64,000 bases of DNA, from contig JAXMDT010000003.1 of NCBI GenBank assembly GCA_046348685.1, forward strand, positions 1-64,000, written 5' to 3'. The stretch's first letter is position 1; each line of letters begins with the position of its first letter. The notes beneath the pieces were generated by a model, which did no database searches, was not told the DNA's origin, and saw only the letters and a list, made by a program, of their open reading frames with translations. This stretch comes from JAXMDT01 sp046348685. Its GTDB lineage: Bacteria; Pseudomonadota; Alphaproteobacteria; Rickettsiales; UBA998. This document shows positions 35,534-44,484 of this stretch, piece by piece. Position numbers and translations under genes: made by a program.

Positions 35534-38500
35534 TTGTCACCCGAGGAATCAACTGGCGATCTCAAATCTAAAAAACGCTTCAGCGTTGTTCGATTTTTGC
35601 TGGTTGACGGGCTTTTTTTCCTGCTTTTCGTTTTCACAGGGATCGTCACATGGCTTGCTACTGGTGTCCGCGACATCAGTTTCCTTAGCGGTTATGTAGA
35701 AAACCAGATTGAACAGCAGGCGCCGGGATTAGACATTGCATTTGATCATCTGTCGGCGGGCATCTTTTTTGATGTTAATGCATTAGTTGTTGACGTGGAC
35801 GCGCTTAGATTGAATGCGTTGGAAAGCGGGATAAAGCTAAATCTGCCAAAGGCGCGACTGCGGATTGATAGCATGCGTCTGCTCACCGGCCATCTACACC
35901 TTGAAGAACTTGAGCTGTTTTCCCCCGCTTTGCAGTTTCAGCGGAACGAAGATGGCAGCGTCGCGTTAGCTATGGAAGGGTCAGCTTCACCAAAAGCCGC
36001 TCCAGGCAGCTATGAGCTTAAAGATATATTAAAGTCGCCGCTCCTGGCAATTGCTGACTCCATTCGCCTGAACAATGTACAACTGACGATGGCTGAAAAA
36101 GATAAAAAACAAATGATCACCATTCCTTCGCTGCGTGTTTCCTTTCAGCGTAACGGCGAACCAAAAGTGATGCATATCGAGGTCTCATTCCTTCACATGG
36201 ACGAGCAAAAAAATAAAATGCAGGGATCTCTTTCCGCTGTGCTTAAGGTGAATTCAGAAAGCGGGGAAATAAAAGGCGAAGTTAATGCCGAGGGATTCAA
36301 TCTTGGCGCCCTGCATATGGTAAGCCCCTCTTTCGAGCGCCTTTCCGGACTGAATCTGCCCGTCACGCTTCACGCCGAATTTTACCGAGTGCGCCAAAAC
36401 AGCCCGTTTCTTGCTAAAATGAAACTGGATGGCGTCAATGGCAGTTTGCAAAGCAGCGATTTTCCCAAAGCGTTACCTATCGATAGTTTACATGTTGAAG
36501 CAAGCGCACCTGACGGCATGAGCGCTTTTACCATCAAGGATTTGTCACTCACGAGCAATACGGTCGAGGTAAACGGTACAGGCATGTTAACCTTGTCTGA
36601 TGCAGGTATGGGCGGCGAATTTGATGTTAAAGCGCAGAATATGCCGGTCAATGAACTGGAACATTACTGGCCGGTAAGCCTCGCGCCGGAATCACGGAGC
36701 TGGGTTACGGGCAATATAAAAGAAGGTACAATCCCACGCGCCGAAGCAAAAATTTCTTTTACACCTGAAGACCTTGCGCAGAAAGATTTGCCCGATTCTT
36801 TTATCGCCGCGACAGTTGAGGTAAAGAACACTACGGTGCAGTATCTTCCGCAAATGCCCAAAATCATAGATGCGGACGCAACGGCGCATTTTACCGGTAC
36901 CAGTATGGTCGTCGATGTATATGCGGGCAAAACCCTTGATGCAACAACGGTTACCGGCGGAAAAGTCGCCATACCTAACTTCAATGACATTATTACTCCG
37001 GCAGATATCGAGGCCACGGTAAAAACGACGGCAAAAAATGCACTGACGCTGATTTCCGAAAAGCATCTGAATATAGGTAAAGGGCTGAACCTTGATCCGG
37101 CGACGGCAAGCGGTGAGGTGCAGGGATCCCTTAAAATCAATGTCCCGCTCTACCCGGAAGACGCGGGGATGAAAGAAAGCTCCTTTGATCTGATGAAGTA
37201 CGACATCAAGGCAGATGTTCAGAACGCAACGCTGAAACAGATACGCAAGAAATGGAATGTGGATAATATGAGCGGTACATTCGCTGCCAATAATCAAGCT
37301 ATTACCATAGCGGGAAATGGTACGGTGCAAGGACAAAAGGCGCAGCTTCAGGTACGTTATGATCAACCGAAATCGTTGGTCGAGTATGAGTTGCTAGGTG
37401 ATGTTCCAGTTGAAAACCTGAAAATATTCGATGTTTCTATCCCTAAAGAGATAGAGCTTTCAGGTATACTGGGGGCGGATGTTACCGTGCGGGAAGAAAA
37501 AGCAGGGGACAATGTCAAAGCGCATCTTGATTTGAAATCGGCACGGCTAGGCTTGCCCGTCATTAACTGGAGCAAGGAAAACGGCATTCCGGCAACACTT
37601 GATGTTAGTTATAAGCGAACGCCTAAAACGATTGAGCTGCCTGAGATCGTACTCAGTGGTACGAATACGATGCTAAAAGCCGGTTTATCCCTCAGCGACA
37701 CACAGGATGTCCTGTCAGCGACAATTTCAACATTCCGCTATGGGCGTAACGATTTTGCGCTCGAGTACCGCAAAGATAACGCAATTAAAAACATCCGAAT
37801 TCATGGCAAGGCGCTTGATCTTTATGCCCTTAAAGATCCCAAAGCTCCAACTAAAAACCCATTCAAGAACTTTGAATTTTTGAACGCTCAGGCAGATTTA
37901 GGAAGTGTTTATTTCACTAAGAATGACGGTTTAAAAAATTTACATGCGGATTTTGATTGTCCTACGGATATTTGTGTTTCGGGTAGCGTCACCGCAACAA
38001 CGAAATCAGGTCAGCCTTTAAGCTTGAAACTTTATAAGGAGGGTGCAAAGCGTAATGTAAATATCACCAGCAGTGACGCAGGGCAGGTTATCAGTGCTTT
38101 TGACATCAGCGATCACATGTCTGATGGCAAGATGGAACTGACTGGCACATTTCTGGATGATAAACCTGATCATCCACTAAAAGGGCGATTGCTGATAACG
38201 GATTTTCGCGTTGTAAAGGGTCCGGTGATGACAAAATTGCTTTCACTCGCTTCGCTAACCGGATTTTTGGATATGTTAAGCGGAAACGGTATTTCTTTTA
38301 AGAAGCTCTCGGCTGACTTTACCTTGCAGGGCGACACGGTGGATATTGCCGAAGGTAAGGCTTATGGATCGGCGCTAGGCATTATGCTCGATGGAGATAT
38401 AGATCCGTTTCATAACGGCGCATTGAATCTGAAAGGCACGCTGGTTCCGTCTTATTCGGCTAATTCCTTTCTTGGAAAGATTCCTGTTCTGGGGACAGTT

Positions 38501-38734
38501 CTCGTCGGAGGAAAAGATCAGGGGCTTATTGCCGCCCGGTTCTCGGTAAAGGGTACTTCGGAAGAACCGGATGTCAGCGTTAACCCGCTTTCCTTGCTCA
38601 CGCCAGGTTTCTTACGAAATCTATTCGACGTATTCGATGAGCCGAAACCAACTAAAAAAAATGAAAAAACGACGCCATCTGAAGATACAGGAGCAACTGA
38701 ATTGAAAAAAGAAAATACTCCTGCTAGTAAATAG
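35534..38734 (+). CDS. AsmA-like / DUF3971 large membrane-anchored protein
   Basis: 1066 residues. One N-terminal signal anchor (VRFLLVDGLFFLLFVFTGIVTWLATG, about 17-42), then a long beta-rich periplasmic part. The C-terminal region (LLITDFRVVKGPVMTKLLSLASLTGFLDMLSG...LKGTLVPSYSANSFLGKIPVLG) is typical of AsmA-family proteins linked to lipid transport to the outer membrane. The start is TTG 35534 with TGAGG about 7 nt upstream. Divergent from glnE. The next gene starts 2 nt after its stop, so 35534, 38737 and 39239 probably form one operon. Confidence 0.9.
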   Translation: MSPEESTGDLKSKKRFSVVRFLLVDGLFFLLFVFTGIVTWLATGVRDISFLSGYVENQIEQQAPGLDIAFDHLSAGIFFDVNALVVDVDALRLNALESGIKLNLPKARLRIDSMRLLTGHLHLEELELFSPALQFQRNEDGSVALAMEGSASPKAAPGSYELKDILKSPLLAIADSIRLNNVQLTMAEKDKKQMITIPSLRVSFQRNGEPKVMHIEVSFLHMDEQKNKMQGSLSAVLKVNSESGEIKGEVNAEGFNLGALHMVSPSFERLSGLNLPVTLHAEFYRVRQNSPFLAKMKLDGVNGSLQSSDFPKALPIDSLHVEASAPDGMSAFTIKDLSLTSNTVEVNGTGMLTLSDAGMGGEFDVKAQNMPVNELEHYWPVSLAPESRSWVTGNIKEGTIPRAEAKISFTPEDLAQKDLPDSFIAATVEVKNTTVQYLPQMPKIIDADATAHFTGTSMVVDVYAGKTLDATTVTGGKVAIPNFNDIITPADIEATVKTTAKNALTLISEKHLNIGKGLNLDPATASGEVQGSLKINVPLYPEDAGMKESSFDLMKYDIKADVQNATLKQIRKKWNVDNMSGTFAANNQAITIAGNGTVQGQKAQLQVRYDQPKSLVEYELLGDVPVENLKIFDVSIPKEIELSGILGADVTVREEKAGDNVKAHLDLKSARLGLPVINWSKENGIPATLDVSYKRTPKTIELPEIVLSGTNTMLKAGLSLSDTQDVLSATISTFRYGRNDFALEYRKDNAIKNIRIHGKALDLYALKDPKAPTKNPFKNFEFLNAQADLGSVYFTKNDGLKNLHADFDCPTDICVSGSVTATTKSGQPLSLKLYKEGAKRNVNITSSDAGQVISAFDISDHMSDGKMELTGTFLDDKPDHPLKGRLLITDFRVVKGPVMTKLLSLASLTGFLDMLSGNGISFKKLSADFTLQGDTVDIAEGKAYGSALGIMLDGDIDPFHNGALNLKGTLVPSYSANSFLGKIPVLGTVLVGGKDQGLIAARFSVKGTSEEPDVSVNPLSLLTPGFLRNLFDVFDEPKPTKKNEKTTPSEDTGATELKKENTPASK

Positions 38735-38736
38735 AC

Positions 38737-39237
38737 ATGTCGGACGAAACGGTGACAGAAAACGATAAGGCGTCAATTTGCGGAGTTTGGGCGCGTGCCT
38801 GGAAAATACTTGATCCGATTGTATTGCTGTTAATCCGCCTATACATGGGAAATATTTATTTCGCCTCCGGGATGAGCAAACTAGATAACTATTTACGTGA
38901 CGACTGGGCATCCACAATCTATATTTTTCAGGATATTTATCCAATTCCACATGTGCCCGCCGAGTGGGTTGCCCCTGTGTGGACGGCGGCGGAATTAGTC
39001 TTGCCGGTGCTGCTGGTGCTTGGTTTGGCAAGCCGGTTTGCGGCTTTTGGCATGCTGGTTATTGTTGGTTTAATGGAAGTTTCACTTCAGTTGTCCGATC
39101 CTGAATACGTGACGCTGGATGTTAATATCATGTGGGGATTGCTCCTTGCAGTCCTCGTTGTGCGCGGCGCCGGTTTCCTCTCTGTCGATAAAGCTATTTG
39201 TTCCTGGTGCAGACGGCCCAAATCCGGGGAGGCTTAA
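38737..39237 (+). CDS. DoxX family membrane protein
   Basis: 166 residues, four TM helices: LLIRLYMGNIYFASGMSKL, the loop PHVPAEWVAPVWTAAELVLPVLLVLGLASRFA, then two more helices. The DoxX-family helix-hairpin is clear; the role is poorly known (thiosulfate oxidation or redox partner in some species). Operon with the AsmA-like gene and the methyltransferase. Confidence 0.88.
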   Translation: MSDETVTENDKASICGVWARAWKILDPIVLLLIRLYMGNIYFASGMSKLDNYLRDDWASTIYIFQDIYPIPHVPAEWVAPVWTAAELVLPVLLVLGLASRFAAFGMLVIVGLMEVSLQLSDPEYVTLDVNIMWGLLLAVLVVRGAGFLSVDKAICSWCRRPKSGEA

Positions 39238-39238
39238 C

Positions 39239-39970
39239 GTGCTGCAGCCGGATGTGCTGACCATTCGGCAGTTTTATTCGTCGCCGGTAGGTCTTGAAAC
39301 CCGCCGCACCCTTATTAATGCAATTCGACGTTTCTGGCCGGGCGCTGCCGGAGATTCCATGATTGGGATTGGTTACGTGTTACCTGTTTTACGAACGTAT
39401 CTGGGCGATGCTTCGCTTATCGGCTCATTTATGCCGCGCAGTTTGGGAGCAATCTACTGGCCAGCCGATACCGCGAATCATTCTATTTTGATTGATGAAT
39501 TGCAGCTGCCTTTGAAAGATCAGTCCGTCAACCGCGTCATCGTGTCACATACTCTGGAACATACACCGCATATCAATTCTTTCCTGAAAGAAATCTGGCG
39601 CGTACTGGTGCCGGGGGGCAGGGCGCTTATCCTTGTTCCTAACCGTCGCGGGATATGGGTTCGGGCCTCGGATACGCCATTTGGAAGCGGCACCCCCTTT
39701 ACAATTGCACAATTACGGCACCGCGCGGCGCTCGCTAATTTTACTTTCGTGCGCGCGGATACGACTTTGTTTTTCCCGCCGTCATCGCTTCGGATTATGA
39801 TCCGTATAAGCCGCGCCTTAGAATGGATGGGACGTATATTTCTTCCGGGATACGGCGGCGTAATTCTGCTTGAAGTGGAAAAACAGATTTATGCGGCTAT
39901 TCCCGAGCCTGTGGAAAAAGAAAGCATGGTGCGTTATGCAACCGCCCCCATTGCCTCGATGAAAGTATGA
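39239..39970 (+). CDS. Class I SAM-dependent methyltransferase
   Basis: 243 residues from GTG 39239 with GGGGAGG 6 nt upstream; the frame is open to 39119 but that overlaps DoxX. The glycine-rich motif I is weak (GIGYVLPVL), while motif II/III ELQLPLKDQSVNRVIVSHTLEH and the GRALILVPN strand are those of methyltransferase type 11 enzymes. Substrate unknown. It converges with dsbD (stops 1 nt apart). Confidence 0.85.
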   Translation: MLQPDVLTIRQFYSSPVGLETRRTLINAIRRFWPGAAGDSMIGIGYVLPVLRTYLGDASLIGSFMPRSLGAIYWPADTANHSILIDELQLPLKDQSVNRVIVSHTLEHTPHINSFLKEIWRVLVPGGRALILVPNRRGIWVRASDTPFGSGTPFTIAQLRHRAALANFTFVRADTTLFFPPSSLRIMIRISRALEWMGRIFLPGYGGVILLEVEKQIYAAIPEPVEKESMVRYATAPIASMKV

Positions 39971-39971
39971 T

Positions 39972-42023
39972 TTATTTTATTGTATTTATTATGATTGAAG
40001 GCGTCAGCAGTTGGGGTAGAACCGTCTGGCTGCCATCCGCAGCATAATAGACATAGAGCGGCACTCCTTGGCGCTGATGGGTCTCGAGAAATTTGGTTAC
40101 TTCCGGATCGGCTTTCGTCCAATCCGCAACCAGCACCGAAACATTCATTTTCTTGAAATGCTCATGCACCTTTGGAGAGGACAGTGCGACCGTCTCATTT
40201 ACTTTACATGTCAGGCACCACGCAGCCGTTGCATTCACGAAGACCGGCTGTTTGTTAGCTAGCAATGAATTTAAAATTTTCTCTGAATAAGGCGCGACAC
40301 TGATATCCTGCATCGTATCATAGGTATAGTCTCCACGCGACGTGAAGAGCGTGTAAACAAGCACTATAAGTAAGCAGGCAGTTACAGCGAGACGTTTTGC
40401 CCATCCAATATTCAATCCTAAAATCCAAACGATCAGCGCCAATACCACTAAACCGCTGAGTGCTGCAGCAACCCCACTCGGACCTGACTGCAAAGTAAGC
40501 ACCCAGAGGAGCCAAACGAGAGTTGCGTAAATCGGAAACGCCAAAAACTGACGTAGACGTTCCATCCACGGGCCAGGTTTGGGTAAATGATTCGCCAATG
40601 CCGGAATCAGACTGACAGCCAGATAGGGAAGCGCCATTCCAAAGCCTAAGGCTAGAAAAATTATAAACGAGACAGGTAGCGACTGCGTAAGTGCAAAACC
40701 AAGGGCCGTCGCCATAAAGGGTGCTGTGCAAGGTGTTGCCACAAGGGTGGCAAGGACGCCGGTAAAGAAACTTCCCGCATAATTATCTTCAGAGGCCTTC
40801 TTATGCCCTAGCAAGCCTCCAATGGAAGGAAGGTTGAAAATACCGCTAAGATTCAATCCTACCAGAAAAAGTAGAAAAATCATACTTGTGACGAAGAACG
40901 GGGATTGCAGCTGAAAACCCCAACCTATTTCAAGCCCTGTATGCTTTAACGCGGCAAGCGTGCCCGCCACAATCAGGAAACTTATGAGAATGCCCGCCGT
41001 GTATGCAAACCCATGCCGCGCCGCGACGCCACGCGAATGATTGGCATACGAAATTAGTTTGATGACTTTCAGAGAAAGAATCGGAAAAACGCAAGGCATC
41101 GCATTTAAAATGATACCGCCTAGCAAGGCGAATAGAATAGCTGTCAGGAAAGTTGCACTTTCACTGGAAGCCTCTTTTTTACCCGCAGTTTCTTCTGCCA
41201 GATGCAGGCTATGGTCATAGGCGGCATTGATTTTCCAGGCATCTTCGCCAACTTTAATAACGCCTTTCAACCGTGCAGGATCCTGAACGCCGCCTCGTTC
41301 AAAAACGAGATAATTGTGATCGCCCTGGACGATCTTGGGTGGCTTTGCATTGCTGGTGAGCCCAGTCGTTAAAGGAAAAAACTCAATGTCATTGGGATCC
41401 TTGAGAAAACGCGTCATGTTTTCCGGCAGGGCAATAAAGATATGTTTATCGTCCATGCCATAGTAAACCTCAGTCGTATAAGGTTTCGGAAGCTCTTCGA
41501 TAAGGCTTTCAAATAATGAATCAGGCAAGGGTGAAAAATCAGGGTTGGCGCGCAAACGAATGCTGACATCTGCAGACTCCGGAATACATATATCCTTACA
41601 GACAAGCCAATTGGCATGCGCTGTCAGCAACGCATCGCCCTCAAAATTTTTATCCGCGGTAATCGGTACGAGCAGGTATGCATCCTTGGAGTATCCATAA
41701 TTAACGATACCCTGCCATTCGACGCGCTCCGGCACCGGCCAATGTATTTTACCGGCGGTAACACCGGTCGGCAGCGACCAGGTGATCTCGGTTGGTAATC
41801 CGGAATCGCCAGGATTTTGCCAGTAAGTATGCCAGCCTTCCGGCAGCGATAAATGCAGAGCGACAAAAAAAGGTTCGCCTGGAATAAAAGCATCATGTTC
41901 CGCGACCAGCCGCGCCGTTGCCACCTGAATTTGGACCGGCTGACCTTCGTATGCGGCGTTTGCTTTAAACGATACGAGCAGGCAGAGCAAAACAAGGAAC
42001 AGGGAACAGATACGTGCGTGCAT
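39972..42023 (-). CDS. dsbD: Thiol:disulfide interchange protein DsbD family
   Basis: 683 residues. Signal peptide (about 1-23), N-terminal beta domain with CKDICIPES, then a membrane core of about eight helices with the redox Cys in NAMPCVFP and ATPCTAPFM. The C-terminal thioredoxin domain has WCLTC. The protein passes electrons from cytoplasmic thioredoxin to periplasmic thiol pathways. The N-terminal domain follows the protein-disulfide reductase type rather than short CcdA. Confidence 0.94.
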   Translation of the reverse strand: MHARICSLFLVLLCLLVSFKANAAYEGQPVQIQVATARLVAEHDAFIPGEPFFVALHLSLPEGWHTYWQNPGDSGLPTEITWSLPTGVTAGKIHWPVPERVEWQGIVNYGYSKDAYLLVPITADKNFEGDALLTAHANWLVCKDICIPESADVSIRLRANPDFSPLPDSLFESLIEELPKPYTTEVYYGMDDKHIFIALPENMTRFLKDPNDIEFFPLTTGLTSNAKPPKIVQGDHNYLVFERGGVQDPARLKGVIKVGEDAWKINAAYDHSLHLAEETAGKKEASSESATFLTAILFALLGGIILNAMPCVFPILSLKVIKLISYANHSRGVAARHGFAYTAGILISFLIVAGTLAALKHTGLEIGWGFQLQSPFFVTSMIFLLFLVGLNLSGIFNLPSIGGLLGHKKASEDNYAGSFFTGVLATLVATPCTAPFMATALGFALTQSLPVSFIIFLALGFGMALPYLAVSLIPALANHLPKPGPWMERLRQFLAFPIYATLVWLLWVLTLQSGPSGVAAALSGLVVLALIVWILGLNIGWAKRLAVTACLLIVLVYTLFTSRGDYTYDTMQDISVAPYSEKILNSLLANKQPVFVNATAAWCLTCKVNETVALSSPKVHEHFKKMNVSVLVADWTKADPEVTKFLETHQRQGVPLYVYYAADGSQTVLPQLLTPSIIINTIK

Positions 42024-42071
42024 AAGGCGCTACTTAACATCCCCCTCGGGCTCGGTAAAATGATATTTATT

Positions 42072-42956
42072 TCATCTTATGCTGGAGGCGGAGGCCAGAC
42101 GATCGGCGGCTAGCGAAGAAATAATATATGTAGGAACAATGCCGCTTTCCTGCACGACGCGATTAAGGGCGTCCTTATTGAGGGAATCCGTGCCTTTAAG
42201 GTGCAATGCATCTTTCAAAATGCCGCCCGTAATCAGCAAGGTATCTATTCCTTGCTGACGGGCGCCTTTTATATCAGTATCAAGGCTATCGCCAATGGCC
42301 AGAATTTCGGGAAGTTTCACATCGACAAAACGTTCTAGGCAGACCTGGTACACGCGCTCGTAGGGCTTTCCAAAATAGACGACTTTTCCTCCCAATTGTT
42401 CATACGCTTCGGCAATCATGCCGGCGCAGCCAATATGTTGACCTGTCTGCTTGACGACGACTTTATCCGGGTTGGCGCATAGCATTGGTTTTCCCAGCGA
42501 AACAGCAGTCTTAAGGCTGCCAATCAAATCTTCAAGAGGTTGGAAATCGAAGAAGAAGCCGACATTGAGAATGAAATCCGCCGGCGCCAGTCCCGAGCGT
42601 TGGTAATGCTCCAGACCTTCCAGAATATCGAGGTCTTTATCCGGACCTATATAATAGTAACGCGTGCCGAGGTGGCGCGTGCCGCTGAGGTAGCCATAAA
42701 GCGATTCTCCTGAAGTGATAACGTGATCGTAGAGGGATTCCGGAATGCCAAGCGAGGCGAGGGTGCCTGCTGATTTTACAGCGCGGCGTGGGGCGTTCGA
42801 AAGAAAGATGAGCTGTTTTTCTTGCGCGCGCAGCTCCATAAGCGCTTCTTTCACGCCTGGATAGAGGCGTTCGCCATCATGTATAACCCCCCATAAATCG
42901 ACAATGAGCGCTTTATAGCGCGGCAACACTTCTTGAAGTGACGTGAGAGTAAGCAT
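42072..42956 (-). CDS. HAD-type hydrolase, TIGR01459/HAD-IIA family
   Basis: 294 residues. The HAD motif I has LIVDLWGVIHDG; motif II is LSNAPRR; IGDSLDTDIKGARQQGIDTLLITGGI is motif IV. The NagD-like cap region fits HAD-IIA phosphatases; substrate unknown. Divergent from carD with a CtrA-type site in the gap. Confidence 0.9.
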   Translation of the reverse strand: MLTLTSLQEVLPRYKALIVDLWGVIHDGERLYPGVKEALMELRAQEKQLIFLSNAPRRAVKSAGTLASLGIPESLYDHVITSGESLYGYLSGTRHLGTRYYYIGPDKDLDILEGLEHYQRSGLAPADFILNVGFFFDFQPLEDLIGSLKTAVSLGKPMLCANPDKVVVKQTGQHIGCAGMIAEAYEQLGGKVVYFGKPYERVYQVCLERFVDVKLPEILAIGDSLDTDIKGARQQGIDTLLITGGILKDALHLKGTDSLNKDALNRVVQESGIVPTYIISSLAADRLASASSIR

Positions 42957-43046
42957 AAACCGTATGGTAGGGTATAAAGCTGACGATTTGGTTAAATGAA
43001 AAAACCTGAAAAAATGAGTAAAATCGGGGCCTTTAACAGGCGGTGC

Positions 43047-43061
43047 TTAAAAAACCGTTAA
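43047..43061. promoter_or_regulatory. TTAA-N7-TTAA (CtrA-type) site upstream of carD
   Basis: TTAA (43047-43050), AAAACCG, TTAA (43058-43061). It lies in the 280-nt gap between the HAD gene and carD and matches the CtrA full site. The rest of the gap (42957-43236) shows no gene. Confidence 0.45.
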
Positions 43062-43236
43062 AATTACCGTGCTTTTGAAACAAATTGCAACATAGCTATT
43101 TTATTCCCTTCAATTTTGTGGTATAAACTTGCATCCCGTTTGTAATGGGATCGGTCGCAGGGTTTTGTAATAGCGTGTTTTTTACTACCGGCGAATCGCA
43201 CTTCGGATCATTTGTTAACTGTGAAGGGTGTTTTTC

Positions 43237-43746
43237 ATGTCCAAAAAGGATAAAATGTCGTTTTCTGTTGGTGAACATGTCGTGTACCCAACTCATGGGG
43301 TTGGTAAGATTGTGGGTATTGAGACCCAGGAGATCGCGGGTACCAAGCTGGAAGTGTTCGTCATCCAATTCAATAAAGAGAAAATGACGCTGCGCGTGCC
43401 GGTTCGCCGCGCGGAAACGGCTGGTCTACGCAGCATCAGCACCAAAGATATTATTGAAAAGGCGATTACAACGCTGAAAGGCAAAGCAAAAATCTCGCGC
43501 GGCATGTGGAGCCGCCGTGCCCAAGAATACGAGGCAAAAATCAACTCCGGCAATATCGTTCAGATCGCGGAAGTCGTACGTGACCTGCATAAGAATGTCG
43601 ATACGTCCGAGCGTTCCTACAGCGAACGCATGATCTATGAATCAGCGCTTGGCCGCCTTGCCGGTGAAGTTGCTGCATTCGAAGAGATCGAAATGAAGGA
43701 AGCATCGGACAAGCTTCTTAAATTACTCCGCAAGCAAGCAGCGTAA
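43237..43746 (+). CDS. CarD family transcription factor (CdnL-like)
   Basis: 169 residues from ATG 43237 (GTG 43228 also open). N-terminal RNA-polymerase-interacting domain: FSVGEHVVYPTHGVGKIVGIE...RVPVRRAETAGLRSIS; the C-terminal part is helical with SERMIYESALGRLAGEVAA. CarD/CdnL binds RNAP beta and stabilises open complexes, notably at rRNA promoters. A clear terminator follows at 43769. Confidence 0.95.
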   Translation: MSKKDKMSFSVGEHVVYPTHGVGKIVGIETQEIAGTKLEVFVIQFNKEKMTLRVPVRRAETAGLRSISTKDIIEKAITTLKGKAKISRGMWSRRAQEYEAKINSGNIVQIAEVVRDLHKNVDTSERSYSERMIYESALGRLAGEVAAFEEIEMKEASDKLLKLLRKQAA

Positions 43747-43768
43747 GTCTCATCCTATTATAAAAACT

Positions 43769-43799
43769 AAGGCGGGTAGAAATACCCGCCTTTTTTTTT
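43769..43799 (+). terminator. Intrinsic terminator of carD
   Basis: GGCGGGTA / TACCCGCC stem (loop GAAA) followed by nine T (43791-43799). Confidence 0.92.
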
Positions 43800-43818
43800 A
43801 ATTTCAGAGTTTTGGAGG

Positions 43819-43852
43819 CCGTCATGAAATCGTCATGGTGTTTAACTAAAAT
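43819..43852 (+). promoter_or_regulatory. PhoB-like box and -10 for the 43859 operon
   Basis: CCGTCAT (43819-43825) and TCGTCAT (43830-43836) repeat at 11 bp. Ten bases on is TAAAAT (43847-43852). The predicted transcription start (about 43859) is at the start codon itself. Confidence 0.7.
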
Positions 43853-43858
43853 TAATGC

Positions 43859-44464
43859 ATGTCATGCACGCCTACTGAAAAATTTGCTACCGAAGTTGGC
43901 AGCCTAACTGTCCAGGCAGGTTCTACCGCTATTGCAATCGCTGTTACAGGAATCTCCTTAGGTACAACTACGCCTATCGGTTATGGTATAATTGCAGGAG
44001 GAAATATTGCAGCAGAAGCTATTCGCGCTTATTGCTCCGACAACCCGATAGGAAATTTATCTACCAGTACGGCTAAAGAAGCCGGAAGTATTGGTGTTAG
44101 TGTTGCGGCCAATGCGCTTGTGCCTGGTTCTGGGATTGCAGCTAGGCTGATCGATACCGGAGCCTCTTTCGCATATAGCGTTGCAGTAGGTGACATACAG
44201 GAAATAGGAGTGGGTTCGGCTAATGGGGCAATCATCCCATCGCAAGAAACAGTTGATCCTGCCGCAAATAAAGATTTGAGCAAGCCCAAAAAATTATTTC
44301 CGGATAACCTTCCTGCGCTCTCTGCAGAGCAAAAACGCGAATTGAGGGAGGTTGCTGCACATGCCCGTAAATCAATTGTTGAAGCGCATTCAGAAAAACC
44401 TGTGAAAGGCCATGGATTAACGCAGGCTCAGAAAACTTCACAGATTGAAAATGGAATTTACTAA
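43859..44464 (+). CDS. Unknown glycine/alanine-rich, membrane-prone protein
   Basis: 201 residues. The first 140 residues are rich in Ala, Gly, Thr and Ile with hydrophobic stretches (GSTAIAIAVTGISLGTTTP; GYGIIAGGNIAAEAIRAY; SIGVSVAANALVPGSGIAARL); the C-terminal 60 are charged. It could insert in a membrane without a classical signal peptide. No family recognised. No RBS precedes ATG 43859, and the predicted mRNA would begin at or beside it, suggesting leaderless translation. It heads an operon with the zincin-motif gene 20 nt downstream. Confidence 0.8.
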   Translation: MSCTPTEKFATEVGSLTVQAGSTAIAIAVTGISLGTTTPIGYGIIAGGNIAAEAIRAYCSDNPIGNLSTSTAKEAGSIGVSVAANALVPGSGIAARLIDTGASFAYSVAVGDIQEIGVGSANGAIIPSQETVDPAANKDLSKPKKLFPDNLPALSAEQKRELREVAAHARKSIVEAHSEKPVKGHGLTQAQKTSQIENGIY

Positions 44465-44484
44465 GATAATGGTAAAAATTTTTT

